IMG/VR virus record: IMGVR_UViG_3300042332_000866
Span: 1 to 64,000 of that record
Direction: 5' to 3' (one strand)
DNA length: 64,000 bases
DNA from: a virus
Below the pieces are notes generated by a model that worked only from the letters and a program-made list of their open reading frames with translations, was not told the origin of the DNA and searched no databases. The position numbers and the translations under genes were made by a program. Position 1 is the first letter of the stretch. The number at the start of each line of letters is the position of its first letter. Of this stretch, positions 33,390 to 41,014 are shown piece after piece.

Positions 33390-35303
33390 TTATTCCCCCC
33401 AACCGCTGCTACTTCCGCCACTACTCCACCCTGCGTCTCCAACGAGATCGTCTCGGAACGAAGGTTTCGGAGGAGGCGACGGTTCCCACCAAGGTAGTTG
33501 TGGTGAGGTGACTTTTGGTCGTGCTGCGGCCTTAGATGCCGCTATGAACTTGTGTCTGCGTCGGCAAATCTCGATAAGCCCTACCCATGAGTCAGCTCGG
33601 TCGGGACTGTGAACGCCTGTGCGCTTCTTCATGTCGTCCTTCGGCTCGACCTGAACTTTATTCCCTCGCTCTGAGTAGGTGCGATCACACATCTCAGCCA
33701 TTGTCTCGGCATCCAGACCGCGAATTTGCCCACTGGCGACGAACTCTTTCCCGACATACCAAAGCTCGGAGACACGGTTCACGAAGCGCTCTTTGCCTTT
33801 CCGTTTGTCAGTCGTGCTGACGACCATATCAGAAGCAGCCCCTCCGAAAGACACAAGCTGGAAGCCATGACCCATCTTCATAGCAAGGATTGTGGCAAAC
33901 GGATCTCCGCCACCAGTAGCGTCAGTGCCTCGATCCTCGACGGCGACGTTTCTTTTCACGCACTCCGCAATGAATGCTTCCGCGAGTTGCTCGTTTCGGT
34001 CTTTGGTCTTGTGTCGTGCATCTACCTGCTTCATCAGATCCAACGTGTCAGTCTTCAGGAGTATCTGACGGTTGCTTCCATTGATCTGGGCAATACCGAA
34101 AAGTCCAAAACTGGCTGCGGCGGCATCTCCACCTTTGGAGAAAGATGGATCTAAGAAAGCTACGGGGGTAGGTTTGTAAAGCCACTGGTTGACCCCGTGA
34201 GCGCACAGATTCGCTGTCAGTTCAGGCTCCGAATAGATGGTGTCGGTGGCTCCTGTTGGACACGGGAAAGACTTCACCATTCGGTAGTAGCCTGGGGATC
34301 GAGGGCCGAAACGAGCTTTGATCTCATCCAACCCTTCTCGGGTCAAAAGACCGGGATACACCTGTTTTCCTGCTCGCACGTTCGGCGAAAGCTCTCCATC
34401 GAAGCGAATGCAGAAGCCGTTGACTTTGGTTCTCCACTCGAAGGTATTCTCATCGACGCTGTTCCACCCTTCTTTGGGTTCACAGAAAAGCCCCATCGGG
34501 TCGAACTGGGAACTGAAGTTGCCAGAAGCTAGCATTTTGAAGCCGTCATTAGCCATCAAGTTCGAGGTGGCGTCGTAAAGAGCGTGAGTCAGGAGCGGAA
34601 GCTCATCAGCCAGCAGCAAGAGGTTTTTAGCTTTGAAGCCGATCAGACTGCTGACATCGTCATTACCTTTACCGCCAGCTACCAGAGCGATGCCGACGAG
34701 GTCGTTGGCTTTTCCTTCAGGCGTGAGACCTGTGATCTTACCTGCGGATGATACCAGTTTGCCAGGCATTACCGGAGGTAGTTTCAAAGCGGTGTATAGA
34801 GATAGGAAGTAGCGGTTCGCTTCATTCCACATCCGTTCGACCTCACCCCAGACTCGGTTTCGAGAGTCTTTGAGCGAGGTCGAAGTGATTAAGACTTTTG
34901 TGCTCTCTGGGAATATCAGGAACATGCAGACTGCATACATGGAGAGAAATGCAGACTTACCGGAACTGGCGTGACCGGAAATAGCCATGAGTTTCTCGTC
35001 CCTTACGTGTCGGAGAATGGTCTCTGAGTATGGGTTCCAATGCCACTTGAAAGGCCAGTCTTGTCTTCCTAGAACATGGTTGACGAACAGCTTAAAATGC
35101 TCCTCCCAAGGCATCAGATCACTTTCTGGGATGCGAAGGATCTTGTCGTAATCCCTGAGAATTTGCATCTCGATTAAGACATCTGGCAACCTAGCCTGTA
35201 TCTTACCCGTGTTTAAATCACAGATGGGATTCCATTTTATCCCATACTTCAGTCGTTTGGCTGAATCAGGAATTGGCGGTCGCTTGGGAGGAGTTTTTAG
35301 CAT
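33390..35303 (-). CDS. terL: Terminase large subunit
   Basis: The 637-residue protein has the packaging ATPase Walker A SGHASSGKSAF (about residues 109-119) and Walker B NLLLLADELP (about 227-236), then an RNase H-like nuclease domain with AFLDPSF (about 388-394), a central VEDRGTDATGGGDPF (about 441-455) and a late SPDRADSW (about 587-594), supplying the acidic metal ligands. It cuts and translocates DNA into proheads through the portal. It is encoded in the minus arm next to modification genes, far from portal and capsid, which is unusual. It has a Trp/Pro/Ser-rich C-terminal tail. Confidence 0.9.
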   Translation of the reverse strand: MLKTPPKRPPIPDSAKRLKYGIKWNPICDLNTGKIQARLPDVLIEMQILRDYDKILRIPESDLMPWEEHFKLFVNHVLGRQDWPFKWHWNPYSETILRHVRDEKLMAISGHASSGKSAFLSMYAVCMFLIFPESTKVLITSTSLKDSRNRVWGEVERMWNEANRYFLSLYTALKLPPVMPGKLVSSAGKITGLTPEGKANDLVGIALVAGGKGNDDVSSLIGFKAKNLLLLADELPLLTHALYDATSNLMANDGFKMLASGNFSSQFDPMGLFCEPKEGWNSVDENTFEWRTKVNGFCIRFDGELSPNVRAGKQVYPGLLTREGLDEIKARFGPRSPGYYRMVKSFPCPTGATDTIYSEPELTANLCAHGVNQWLYKPTPVAFLDPSFSKGGDAAAASFGLFGIAQINGSNRQILLKTDTLDLMKQVDARHKTKDRNEQLAEAFIAECVKRNVAVEDRGTDATGGGDPFATILAMKMGHGFQLVSFGGAASDMVVSTTDKRKGKERFVNRVSELWYVGKEFVASGQIRGLDAETMAEMCDRTYSERGNKVQVEPKDDMKKRTGVHSPDRADSWVGLIEICRRRHKFIAASKAAARPKVTSPQLPWWEPSPPPKPSFRDDLVGDAGWSSGGSSSGWGE

Positions 35304-35312
35304 TAGCTCAAT

Positions 35313-35948
35313 TTAATAGGCCCACTTAGCATCGCCAAGAATTTCGTCGGAGTCGAGCCAACTTTCATCCCATCGTGCGTTAGTTGCAGCGTCCCAATCT
35401 GGGATAGCTGATGCAGCGTCTTTCCCAGTCAATGAAACTGGTAGCCACTTGATGCGATTGTTTGGGTAGATGGCTAACTGCCCATTCTCCAGTTTGATCA
35501 CGTTGGCTTCTTTGTGTTCTTCGAGCAGTTCGGCATCCCCAATGTCGAACAACCCAGAGGATTGACCCTCTGGAAGGTAGTCGATAGTGAACCAGTAATG
35601 ACCTCTAGCTGGAGCGAAGCCTTTTCCTAGATTGATAAGCACCGGAACATCAGCCAGTTGGTCTTTGCGCCAAACTTCGATAGAACCGGAAAGACACTCC
35701 CACATCTGGACTTTGTGCAAAGGCAGATTGCGTTTGTCGTCTTCGTCTGGCTCAAACCAGAACACGCAATGTGGAGGCACTTTGTCGAAACAAGCAGCAT
35801 ACTTGTCCACCCACACTTGGAAACAAAGTGGTCGGTTTCGCATAGCTCGCACTGATACCAGCCAAGCTGGTTCGTATTCAGATTCTGATCCTCCGAAGGC
35901 ATCGCAACGGATATAGACTCGGGCTTTGGGACAGTTTACATTTCTCAT
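35313..35948 (-). CDS. Hypothetical protein upstream of terminase
   Basis: The 211-residue protein has no recognised family. It is beta-rich with aromatic patches (CVFWFEPDEDDKRN; GHYWFTIDYLPEG) and a Trp/Asp-rich C-terminus. It lies 9 bases before the terminase and 3 bases after the next gene, so it is in the same transcript; a packaging accessory role is possible. Confidence 0.65.
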   Translation of the reverse strand: MRNVNCPKARVYIRCDAFGGSESEYEPAWLVSVRAMRNRPLCFQVWVDKYAACFDKVPPHCVFWFEPDEDDKRNLPLHKVQMWECLSGSIEVWRKDQLADVPVLINLGKGFAPARGHYWFTIDYLPEGQSSGLFDIGDAELLEEHKEANVIKLENGQLAIYPNNRIKWLPVSLTGKDAASAIPDWDAATNARWDESWLDSDEILGDAKWAY

Positions 35949-35951
35949 ACG

Positions 35952-36647
35952 TCAGTTTTTTTCAGTAGTTGATTCAAGTTCAGATCCCAATGCAGCATAA
36001 CCAATAATATCCACCCAGTTGTCGTGTTTAGGACTGGTGACGCTACGCGAGATTTTCAAGAGGATCATCATATCCGCCACGTCTTTTGCTGTGATGGTGA
36101 ATCCTTTATAGATACTCCAGAGCGCCGCGATACGTTCAAAACTAGCTCGGGCTTCTCCGTAGCTTTCAGCTCGGTCTCCGCGAATCAAGTCTCTGGCCTC
36201 CTCCAATATGTCTGTTGTCGTCTCTGGAGCTTTGTAGTTTGGCGGCAGCGTGACGTTAATCGGGATGGCGTAATAGTCTTCGGGATCTGCTAGCAGTAAC
36301 TGGCTTGAACCATCCCAAACTTCCGTTCGTTCATCCCAGACCAAAGATCCGTGAGGCAGTTTCTGCCAAGAGCGTAGTCCAGCATACAGGATATGTGTCG
36401 ATGGAGGTGGAGGTATCGTATGTGTCGATGGAGGTGGAGGTATCGTATCCGGCGCTGAAGAGTTTGCGGGAACGGCGTAGTAGGAGCCTTTGCATGGAAT
36501 AGCAGTAGTGGTGCCGCCAGTCCATACTTCGTTTGAAGATGACCAGAACAGTGATCCTGGCGGCAGGGTTTGCCACTTTTTTGGTCCGGTGTAAATAATG
36601 TGGGTTGCGGGTGGTGTCGGTATTTTTTCTTCAGTCATAAGTATCAA
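35952..36647 (-). CDS. DUF6378-like protein with duplicated N-terminal Trp-motif
   Basis: The last 80 residues (about 145-231: LIRGDRAESYGEARASFERI, then ISRSVTSPKHDNWVDIIGYAAL) match the phage DUF6378 pattern, a MazG-like helical domain of unknown role. The N-terminus carries two copies of a 31-residue motif (THIIYTGPKKWQTLPPGSLF and THILYAGLRSWQKLPHGSLV), separated by Pro/Ser repeats that come from a recent 27-base tandem duplication. It overlaps the HNH gene upstream by ATGA. Confidence 0.75.
   Translation of the reverse strand: MILMTEEKIPTPPATHIIYTGPKKWQTLPPGSLFWSSSNEVWTGGTTTAIPCKGSYYAVPANSSAPDTIPPPPSTHTIPPPPSTHILYAGLRSWQKLPHGSLVWDERTEVWDGSSQLLLADPEDYYAIPINVTLPPNYKAPETTTDILEEARDLIRGDRAESYGEARASFERIAALWSIYKGFTITAKDVADMMILLKISRSVTSPKHDNWVDIIGYAALGSELESTTEKN
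36392..36445. repeat. Perfect 27-base tandem duplication
   Basis: Two identical 27-base units (36392-36418 and 36419-36445) lie in frame inside the DUF6378-like gene and add nine residues (PPPPSTHTI). Complete identity indicates a recent event or slippage. Confidence 0.95.
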
Positions 36648-36931
36648 AATGGTTCGTTTTCTTCTTTCTCCTGCTGACGTTTGAGGTCAGCAACATTTTT
36701 CTTTTTGTGGCATTTGTGGCGACAGAGTAACTGGAGATTACCTTCGCGGTGTTGGTGCCGGTAAAAACTGATTCGTCTCGCTGTGTCCAATCGGTGATGA
36801 GCGTCTCCTTGGGGCAGGATGCAGTCGAAGTCGAGATTCTTGTCTGTTCCGCACTCAAAACAAGTGCCTCCCAGCTTGAACAGAAGTTCAAACCTAGCTT
36901 TCTTAGCCCACTCTTTCTGTCTCTTAGCCAT
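36644..36931 (-). CDS. Small HNH-type endonuclease
   Basis: The 95-residue protein has two zinc-binding Cys pairs (CFECG at about 24-28 and LLCRHKCHKKK at about 70-80) around a DAHHRLD core (about 44-50), the HNH nuclease pattern. A compact HNH next to terminase genes is often required for packaging cleavage in other phages, and its place in the terminase transcript fits. A homing role is less likely because it lacks extra DNA-binding domains. It overlaps both neighbours by 4-8 bases. Confidence 0.8.
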   Translation of the reverse strand: MAKRQKEWAKKARFELLFKLGGTCFECGTDKNLDFDCILPQGDAHHRLDTARRISFYRHQHREGNLQLLCRHKCHKKKNVADLKRQQEKEENEPF

Positions 36932-37178
36932 TGACTACTTTGAGTAAGGCTCTGGCTTCTGAAGGTTTCAGCGTGGCGGTGTTGTAGGTGACAGACACCA
37001 CTCGGGACATTTTCATCTTGGCTTTAGCTGCCAGTTCGCGAATCAGCATTTCTTGCTTGCCTCGTCCTAGGTTGACCCGGTTGACGATCTCCTTTTGGAG
37101 TTTTTCAATTTCAGCGAGAAGGGTGTCGTATTCGTGATAGCGTTTGGTAAAGGTTTCGAGTAGTTTTTGATCAGTCAT
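36924..37178 (-). CDS. Small coiled-coil and helix-turn-helix-like protein
   Basis: The 84-residue protein has an N-terminal coiled coil (YHEYDTLLAEIEKLQKEIV) and a C-terminal possible helix-turn-helix (IRELAAKAKMKMSRVVSVTY). It could be a small regulator or packaging adaptor. It starts 3 bases after the stop of a 25-codon ORF. Confidence 0.65.
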   Translation of the reverse strand: MTDQKLLETFTKRYHEYDTLLAEIEKLQKEIVNRVNLGRGKQEMLIRELAAKAKMKMSRVVSVTYNTATLKPSEARALLKVVNG

Positions 37179-37181
37179 AGG

Positions 37182-37259
37182 TTAGCAAAAGTCCTCTTCG
37201 TGTTTTATTGTTAGGGGTTTTTTCGCAACCGTACCTTCGCGGTTTAAATATGTGCCCAT
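37182..37259 (-). CDS. 25-residue microprotein ending in EEDFC
   Basis: The ATG at 37259 lies inside the last codons of the HNH gene in another frame, and the ORF ends in His-Glu-Glu-Asp-Phe-Cys, the C-terminal tag shared by eight larger proteins of this phage. The rest is basic (REGTVAKKPLTIK). It may be a true microprotein or the last exon-like remnant of a gene broken by the HNH insertion. The tag match makes a chance ORF unlikely. Confidence 0.5.
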   Translation of the reverse strand: MGTYLNREGTVAKKPLTIKHEEDFC

Positions 37260-37879
37260 AGAGCACGCCGAACAACCTTACTGATAACTGAGGCTGTCAC
37301 TCCAACTCGTTCGGCTAACATTTGCTGCGTAATACCCCCCTCTGCATACCTTCGACGAATGCGTTTGACCGCAGCGGGTGTGAGCTTGGCGAGACCGTTT
37401 CTTTCGCCTCTAGCTAAACATTCAGGACAACGTATTGCGTGGTGCCTAGCTCCTCGTGGACGGCTTTTTGGATGTATCCTAGACCCGTTTGCATCGCCTT
37501 TAGCTTGCCTGTTTTTAGCTACCATATCGCACACGTTATCTAAAAGGGTTCCAAGTTGAAGGTGTAGTGGGTTGCAGCAATCTCTTTGGTCACATTTGTG
37601 TAGGATACACGTTTTATTCGGGGAGTGGGTGTCTGGTATTAGCCCATACTCAAGAACCCAGGCTATCCGATGCGCTTGCAGTTGATGCCTGTTTGCCCAT
37701 AACTGCCCGTAACCAGTTGTGTCTTTATTCCCTAGCCACAACCAGCACCTATCCAAACCTTTATAATGCTTGTTGGTTTGGTCTGGTAAAGGGCCGTTTA
37801 TCTTGTCAACTCGACTCCAAAATCTTGCGGTGTCTTTGGCATTCAGTTTTAATAAGTTTGAAGGTTGGCTCATGTTCAA
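37244..37879 (-). CDS. HNH homing endonuclease
   Basis: The 211-residue protein has the HNH_3-type core: RCWLWLGNKDTTGYG (about 44-58), AHRIAWVLEYG (about 69-79), ILHKCDQRDCCNPLHLQLGT (about 91-110), followed by a C-terminal DNA-binding part (KLTPAAVKRIRRRYAEGG then a QQMLAERVGV helix-turn-helix). Free-standing genes of this class act as selfish homing elements. It sits between the helicase gene and the microprotein. Confidence 0.85.
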   Translation of the reverse strand: MNMSQPSNLLKLNAKDTARFWSRVDKINGPLPDQTNKHYKGLDRCWLWLGNKDTTGYGQLWANRHQLQAHRIAWVLEYGLIPDTHSPNKTCILHKCDQRDCCNPLHLQLGTLLDNVCDMVAKNRQAKGDANGSRIHPKSRPRGARHHAIRCPECLARGERNGLAKLTPAAVKRIRRRYAEGGITQQMLAERVGVTASVISKVVRRALWAHI

Positions 37880-37903
37880 TTATTCCACGGTTACACATAA
37901 AAG

Positions 37904-39355
37904 TCAGCAAAAATCTTCGTCTTCCGCATCAGTTTTGTTTGATGCGCTTATGCGACTTGGGAGGCGCATTCCTTTTTCTCTGAACGACTCTAGCAACTGT
38001 AAAGCGGTGAGCAGTCGGTCCTCGATCATCTTCTTCTCTTCGATGACACTCGCTACAGCGTAGTCAACTGTGTCAGGGCAGAGGATACGGTAAACAGTCA
38101 CCACGGTGTCTTGTCCTCGACGGTCGAGACGGGCGATCATCTGCTCGTAGTCTTCACGGCTATAGGTGAGAGTCATCCATACCAACGTGTTGCCGCCGTG
38201 CTGTAGGTTGAGTCCGTGGCCGACACTCTTGGGGTGAGCTACGAGGATGGGGATCTTCTTGTTGTTCCAGTCCTCCAACAACTGTTTCTGTGAGGTCTGG
38301 TTCTTGGCGTCCGCAAAGAACTTAGCCTGTGGGAACGCTTTGCGCAGTCGCTCTTGTTCATGTCTGAAGGCGCACGCTACGAGAACAGGCCCATCTGTCT
38401 GCTTGATGATCTTCTCCAGAGCTTTGATTTTCAGATCGTGGATGTCGTGCCACTTGCTATCGGCGTCGTAGATGCTGCCAGACGTGAACTGGAGCAGTTT
38501 GGCGACTAGAGCCGCTGCATTCGGCGCGGTGATCTCAGCAGACTTCAACTGAAGAACTAGCTCCTTCTCAAACTCCTTGTAGTCGTGGACAAGATTCGGT
38601 GGGAGTTTGACTTCCACGTCCTCGACCACTGTCTCGGGCAGGTTGAGCCAATCTTTCGAACGAAGAGTGAGCGTGATGTCAGCTAGCCTTTTTTCGATGG
38701 CCTCATTGGAGCCAGGTAGTTCCTTCCACTTGTAGCCTCCGTAACCTGTCTGCTTGAAGTAGGTCTGCTTGAAGTGCTCGAAGGCTCGTCCAAGACGTTT
38801 TCCGTTATCGACGAAGCGAGCTTGGGCGAATAGGTCGAGGAGTGAGTTTGGAGCTGGTGTTCCTGTGAGCGCCCAGATCCTTTTGTGTTGATCATGGGGT
38901 ATTTCTCGTCTATAGAGATTTGCCCTACGTCCGGTAGGGTTTTTTAGTTTTGTTGATTCATCTATGATCGTAAGATCAAACGGAAGTCCGAGACCCAGGC
39001 TCTTCCGAGTCTTCACTAACTCTACGAGCTTGGGTATAGACTCGTAGTTGCAGACATAGATGTGGGCTTGGTTACGCAGGAATGCCCGTTTGCCAGCCGG
39101 AGAGCGCAGGTTCGCCACCTTCATCCATTTGAAGTCGTCCCACCGCTCGACCTCCAAAGGCCATGTTAGGTTGGCAACGCGCATAGGAGCCAGCACCAGA
39201 GCGCCAATGGTCTTCTTCTGGTGGAATAGCTTGTTCAGTGCGTTGAGCGTCGCTGCGGTCTTACCGATACCCACGCCGACGAAGCCGAGGGCGTGTTCGT
39301 GGTCGAGCAGGTGCTGGGTCAACAGATCCTGTGGTTCTGAGGAGGGGAACTTCAT
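37904..39355 (-). CDS. SNF2-family (superfamily 2) helicase
   Basis: The 483-residue protein starts at the ATG overlapping the upstream stop (TGATG). Motifs: I GVGIGKTAATLNAL (about 27-40), II TIIDESTKLKNP (a DEAH-type box, about 129-140), III WALTGTPAPN (about 159-168), and motif VI EQMIARLDRRGQD near residue 430. It is a compact phage SNF2-like translocase, usually linked to recombination or replication restart, next to a VRR-NUC nuclease. It ends in Glu-Asp-Glu-Asp-Phe-Cys, the shared tag. Confidence 0.88.
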   Translation of the reverse strand: MKFPSSEPQDLLTQHLLDHEHALGFVGVGIGKTAATLNALNKLFHQKKTIGALVLAPMRVANLTWPLEVERWDDFKWMKVANLRSPAGKRAFLRNQAHIYVCNYESIPKLVELVKTRKSLGLGLPFDLTIIDESTKLKNPTGRRANLYRREIPHDQHKRIWALTGTPAPNSLLDLFAQARFVDNGKRLGRAFEHFKQTYFKQTGYGGYKWKELPGSNEAIEKRLADITLTLRSKDWLNLPETVVEDVEVKLPPNLVHDYKEFEKELVLQLKSAEITAPNAAALVAKLLQFTSGSIYDADSKWHDIHDLKIKALEKIIKQTDGPVLVACAFRHEQERLRKAFPQAKFFADAKNQTSQKQLLEDWNNKKIPILVAHPKSVGHGLNLQHGGNTLVWMTLTYSREDYEQMIARLDRRGQDTVVTVYRILCPDTVDYAVASVIEEKKMIEDRLLTALQLLESFREKGMRLPSRISASNKTDAEDEDFC

Positions 39356-39669
39356 CAGCAAAATTCAGTTGTTTGTCCTAATAGTTTCCGAATGAAGGCT
39401 TGCCCGCCTTCGACATCGTCGCACCAAGTCACGTTGCAGTTATGTGACGCGAGCAGCTCCATCTCTTTCAGCTGTAGTGTGGTCGGCTTTTTGCCTTTGG
39501 CCTTCACTTCGAGGAACCCAATCACACCTTGCGAGGTGATGATCATCCGATCCGGCACGGCTCGCCTCGCCGGACTAGTGAACTTCATATACAAGCAACT
39601 GTGTTTCTTGGCGAAGTCACCGATCTTGCGTTCGATGTCTTTTTCGAGCTGGGGACCGATGAGTTTCAT
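39355..39669 (-). CDS. VRR-NUC domain nuclease
   Basis: The true start is probably the ATG at 39669 (104 residues); the longer frame upstream overlaps another gene. The VRR-NUC pattern is clear: PDRMIITSQGVIGFLEVKAK (about 38-57), GKKPTTLQLKEMELL and a final VTWCDDVEGG. These PD-(D/E)XK nucleases cut structured or replication-associated DNA and often pair with SNF2 helicases, as here. It ends in Thr-Glu-Phe-Cys, the Glu variant of the shared tag. Confidence 0.88.
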   Translation of the reverse strand: MKLIGPQLEKDIERKIGDFAKKHSCLYMKFTSPARRAVPDRMIITSQGVIGFLEVKAKGKKPTTLQLKEMELLASHNCNVTWCDDVEGGQAFIRKLLGQTTEFC

Positions 39670-39839
39670 AGTCTTGCCTCCTCGACTCGGACGTTCTTCT
39701 CCAAGCGTTCGATCCACTTTGGAGCCGAGCACCGGACTAGGACATACGAAACCAAGGCAAAAGTGAACCCGAGCAGGAACACAGGCGGAACGAAGTTCGT
39801 AATAATGCGGTTGAGTTGCTGACGGAGATCAGGTTTCAT
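39666..39839 (-). CDS. Small single-pass membrane protein
   Basis: A 57-residue ORF begins with ATG at 39839 (overlapping the upstream stop as ATGA) and ends by ATGA overlap with the VRR-NUC gene. It has one hydrophobic helix (FVPPVFLLGFTFALVSYVLV, about 16-35) and a basic C-terminal tail. Function unknown. Confidence 0.6.
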   Translation of the reverse strand: MKPDLRQQLNRIITNFVPPVFLLGFTFALVSYVLVRCSAPKWIERLEKNVRVEEARL

Positions 39840-40135
39840 GTCTCGACCCCTGAAGTTAAAGCGTCTGCAATCTCATAGGCTTTTTTAACCCCTTCTTTTA
39901 CATCGAGATCCAGTCTATAGCTAGGATTTTTAGACTGAATCATAGCGACAATAATGCTATAAGCTCGTTCTTCGCGTTTACTGATAATGTAATTTTCGTG
40001 AAAAGCTACAGTTTTACGAAGCTGTTCGTTTTCAGCTTCTAAAGCTGCTATTTTACGGCTGGAATTTTTTACCACTTCTTTGAGTTGGTATTCTTTTTCT
40101 TCATGCCAATCTTTTGCTTGTTGGTGTAGGATCAT
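39836..40135 (-). CDS. Coiled-coil protein, unknown
   Basis: Starting at MILHQQ (99 residues), the protein is a long helix with heptads (KIAALEAENEQLRKTVAFHE, about 28-47) and a charged C-terminal helix. It follows the exonuclease stop by one base. Confidence 0.6.
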   Translation of the reverse strand: MILHQQAKDWHEEKEYQLKEVVKNSSRKIAALEAENEQLRKTVAFHENYIISKREERAYSIIVAMIQSKNPSYRLDLDVKEGVKKAYEIADALTSGVET

Positions 40136-40136
40136 A

Positions 40137-40736
40137 TTAAAACGTCTCCAGTTTGAGTTGTTGTTCTGCATCTGCCGCAGCTTGGTTTTCCGCTGCGCAC
40201 AGTTCCTGAAAGCATGGTAGCAAGATCAGGTGGTTCACTTGCGAGATGGCGTCGTCGAGAGCGTTGTGGTGCGTCCCAACGCGCTTTGGCATCTTGATGT
40301 GCGGATACATCGCCTTGAGAGTACGGTAGCAACGGTCATGCCAGAAAGCCCAAGGTGCTTTTAGGCCGATATTGTCGTAGGCAGCTTTCAGGAGAGCGTT
40401 GTCGAAGTTGGCTCCATTGCCCCAGAGTTCAACGACGTTGCTTGGGTAGCCTAACCATTCAGTGAAAGAATTGAGAACGTCGTCTATAGCGAAAGCCTCT
40501 TTCTGAAATTCAGAACGAGCTTCGTCCGACTGACGCATCCACCATTTGATCGTCTCGATGTCGATGAGCATTCCAACATCGACGCAGCTTTGCAGGTCGA
40601 TACGCATGTAGAAGGGCTCGCCGTAAGGTCCGTTTTCGTCGAACTTGGTTGCTCCAATGGAGGTGATAACTCCGCCCGGACGGGTCGAAAGTGTCTCCAG
40701 ATCGCACATAACGCGGGTTGGTTTTAGCTTTTGCAT
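40137..40736 (-). CDS. DEDD-family 3'-5' exonuclease
   Basis: The 199-residue protein has the exonuclease motifs: VMCDLETLST (about residues 9-18), WGNGANFDNALL (about 104-115) and THHNALDDAISQ (about 155-166), matching the Rv2179c-like branch of DnaQ-fold enzymes common in phages. It could act as an RNase or DNase in nucleotide salvage or repair. The DNA polymerase already has its own exonuclease domain. Confidence 0.85.
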   Translation of the reverse strand: MQKLKPTRVMCDLETLSTRPGGVITSIGATKFDENGPYGEPFYMRIDLQSCVDVGMLIDIETIKWWMRQSDEARSEFQKEAFAIDDVLNSFTEWLGYPSNVVELWGNGANFDNALLKAAYDNIGLKAPWAFWHDRCYRTLKAMYPHIKMPKRVGTHHNALDDAISQVNHLILLPCFQELCAAENQAAADAEQQLKLETF

Positions 40737-40741
40737 AAATG

Positions 40742-40969
40742 TTATTTTTTGAAAGTTACGCTCGATTTGAACAGCAGATTGCTAAGAAGCAAGATGCCGA
40801 AGGCTTGGGTTAAAGTGATCTTCGTGAGTCCAAAAATTACTGGCATGAGCCAGTTCCAAAGAAGCCACACAGGCAAGCTGATGATCAGAGAAATGAGCCC
40901 TGCAAGCATCAGAGAACCGACGATTGCTGCGGAGAATACAAGGAATTTTTCAAGTAGGGTAGGTTTCAT
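40742..40969 (-). CDS. Small membrane protein, two hydrophobic helices
   Basis: The 75-residue protein has two long hydrophobic segments (about 8-42 and 44-66) and a basic C-terminus (FKKX-like). It has its own promoter 13 bases upstream. It may be an early membrane-modifying protein; function unknown. Confidence 0.65.
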   Translation of the reverse strand: MKPTLLEKFLVFSAAIVGSLMLAGLISLIISLPVWLLWNWLMPVIFGLTKITLTQAFGILLLSNLLFKSSVTFKK

Positions 40970-40982
40970 AGTTTAGACAGTA

Positions 40983-41011
40983 ACTTTATTTCAGTTTCTC
41001 GAAACTGTCTA
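40983..41011 (-). promoter_or_regulatory. Sigma70-like promoter with embedded palindrome
   Basis: On the minus strand TAGACA (41011-41006), 17 bases, TAAAGT (40988-40983). The spacer holds AGTTTCGAGAAACT, a 6-2-6 perfect inverted repeat that could be an operator. It lies between the DNA polymerase stop and the small membrane gene, with a leader of about 6 bases. Confidence 0.65.
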
Positions 41012-41014
41012 GTT

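Noticed and set aside
36398-36446. CRISPR-like or regulatory repeat
   Set aside because: The two copies are adjacent, in frame and coding; they are a tandem duplication within a gene.
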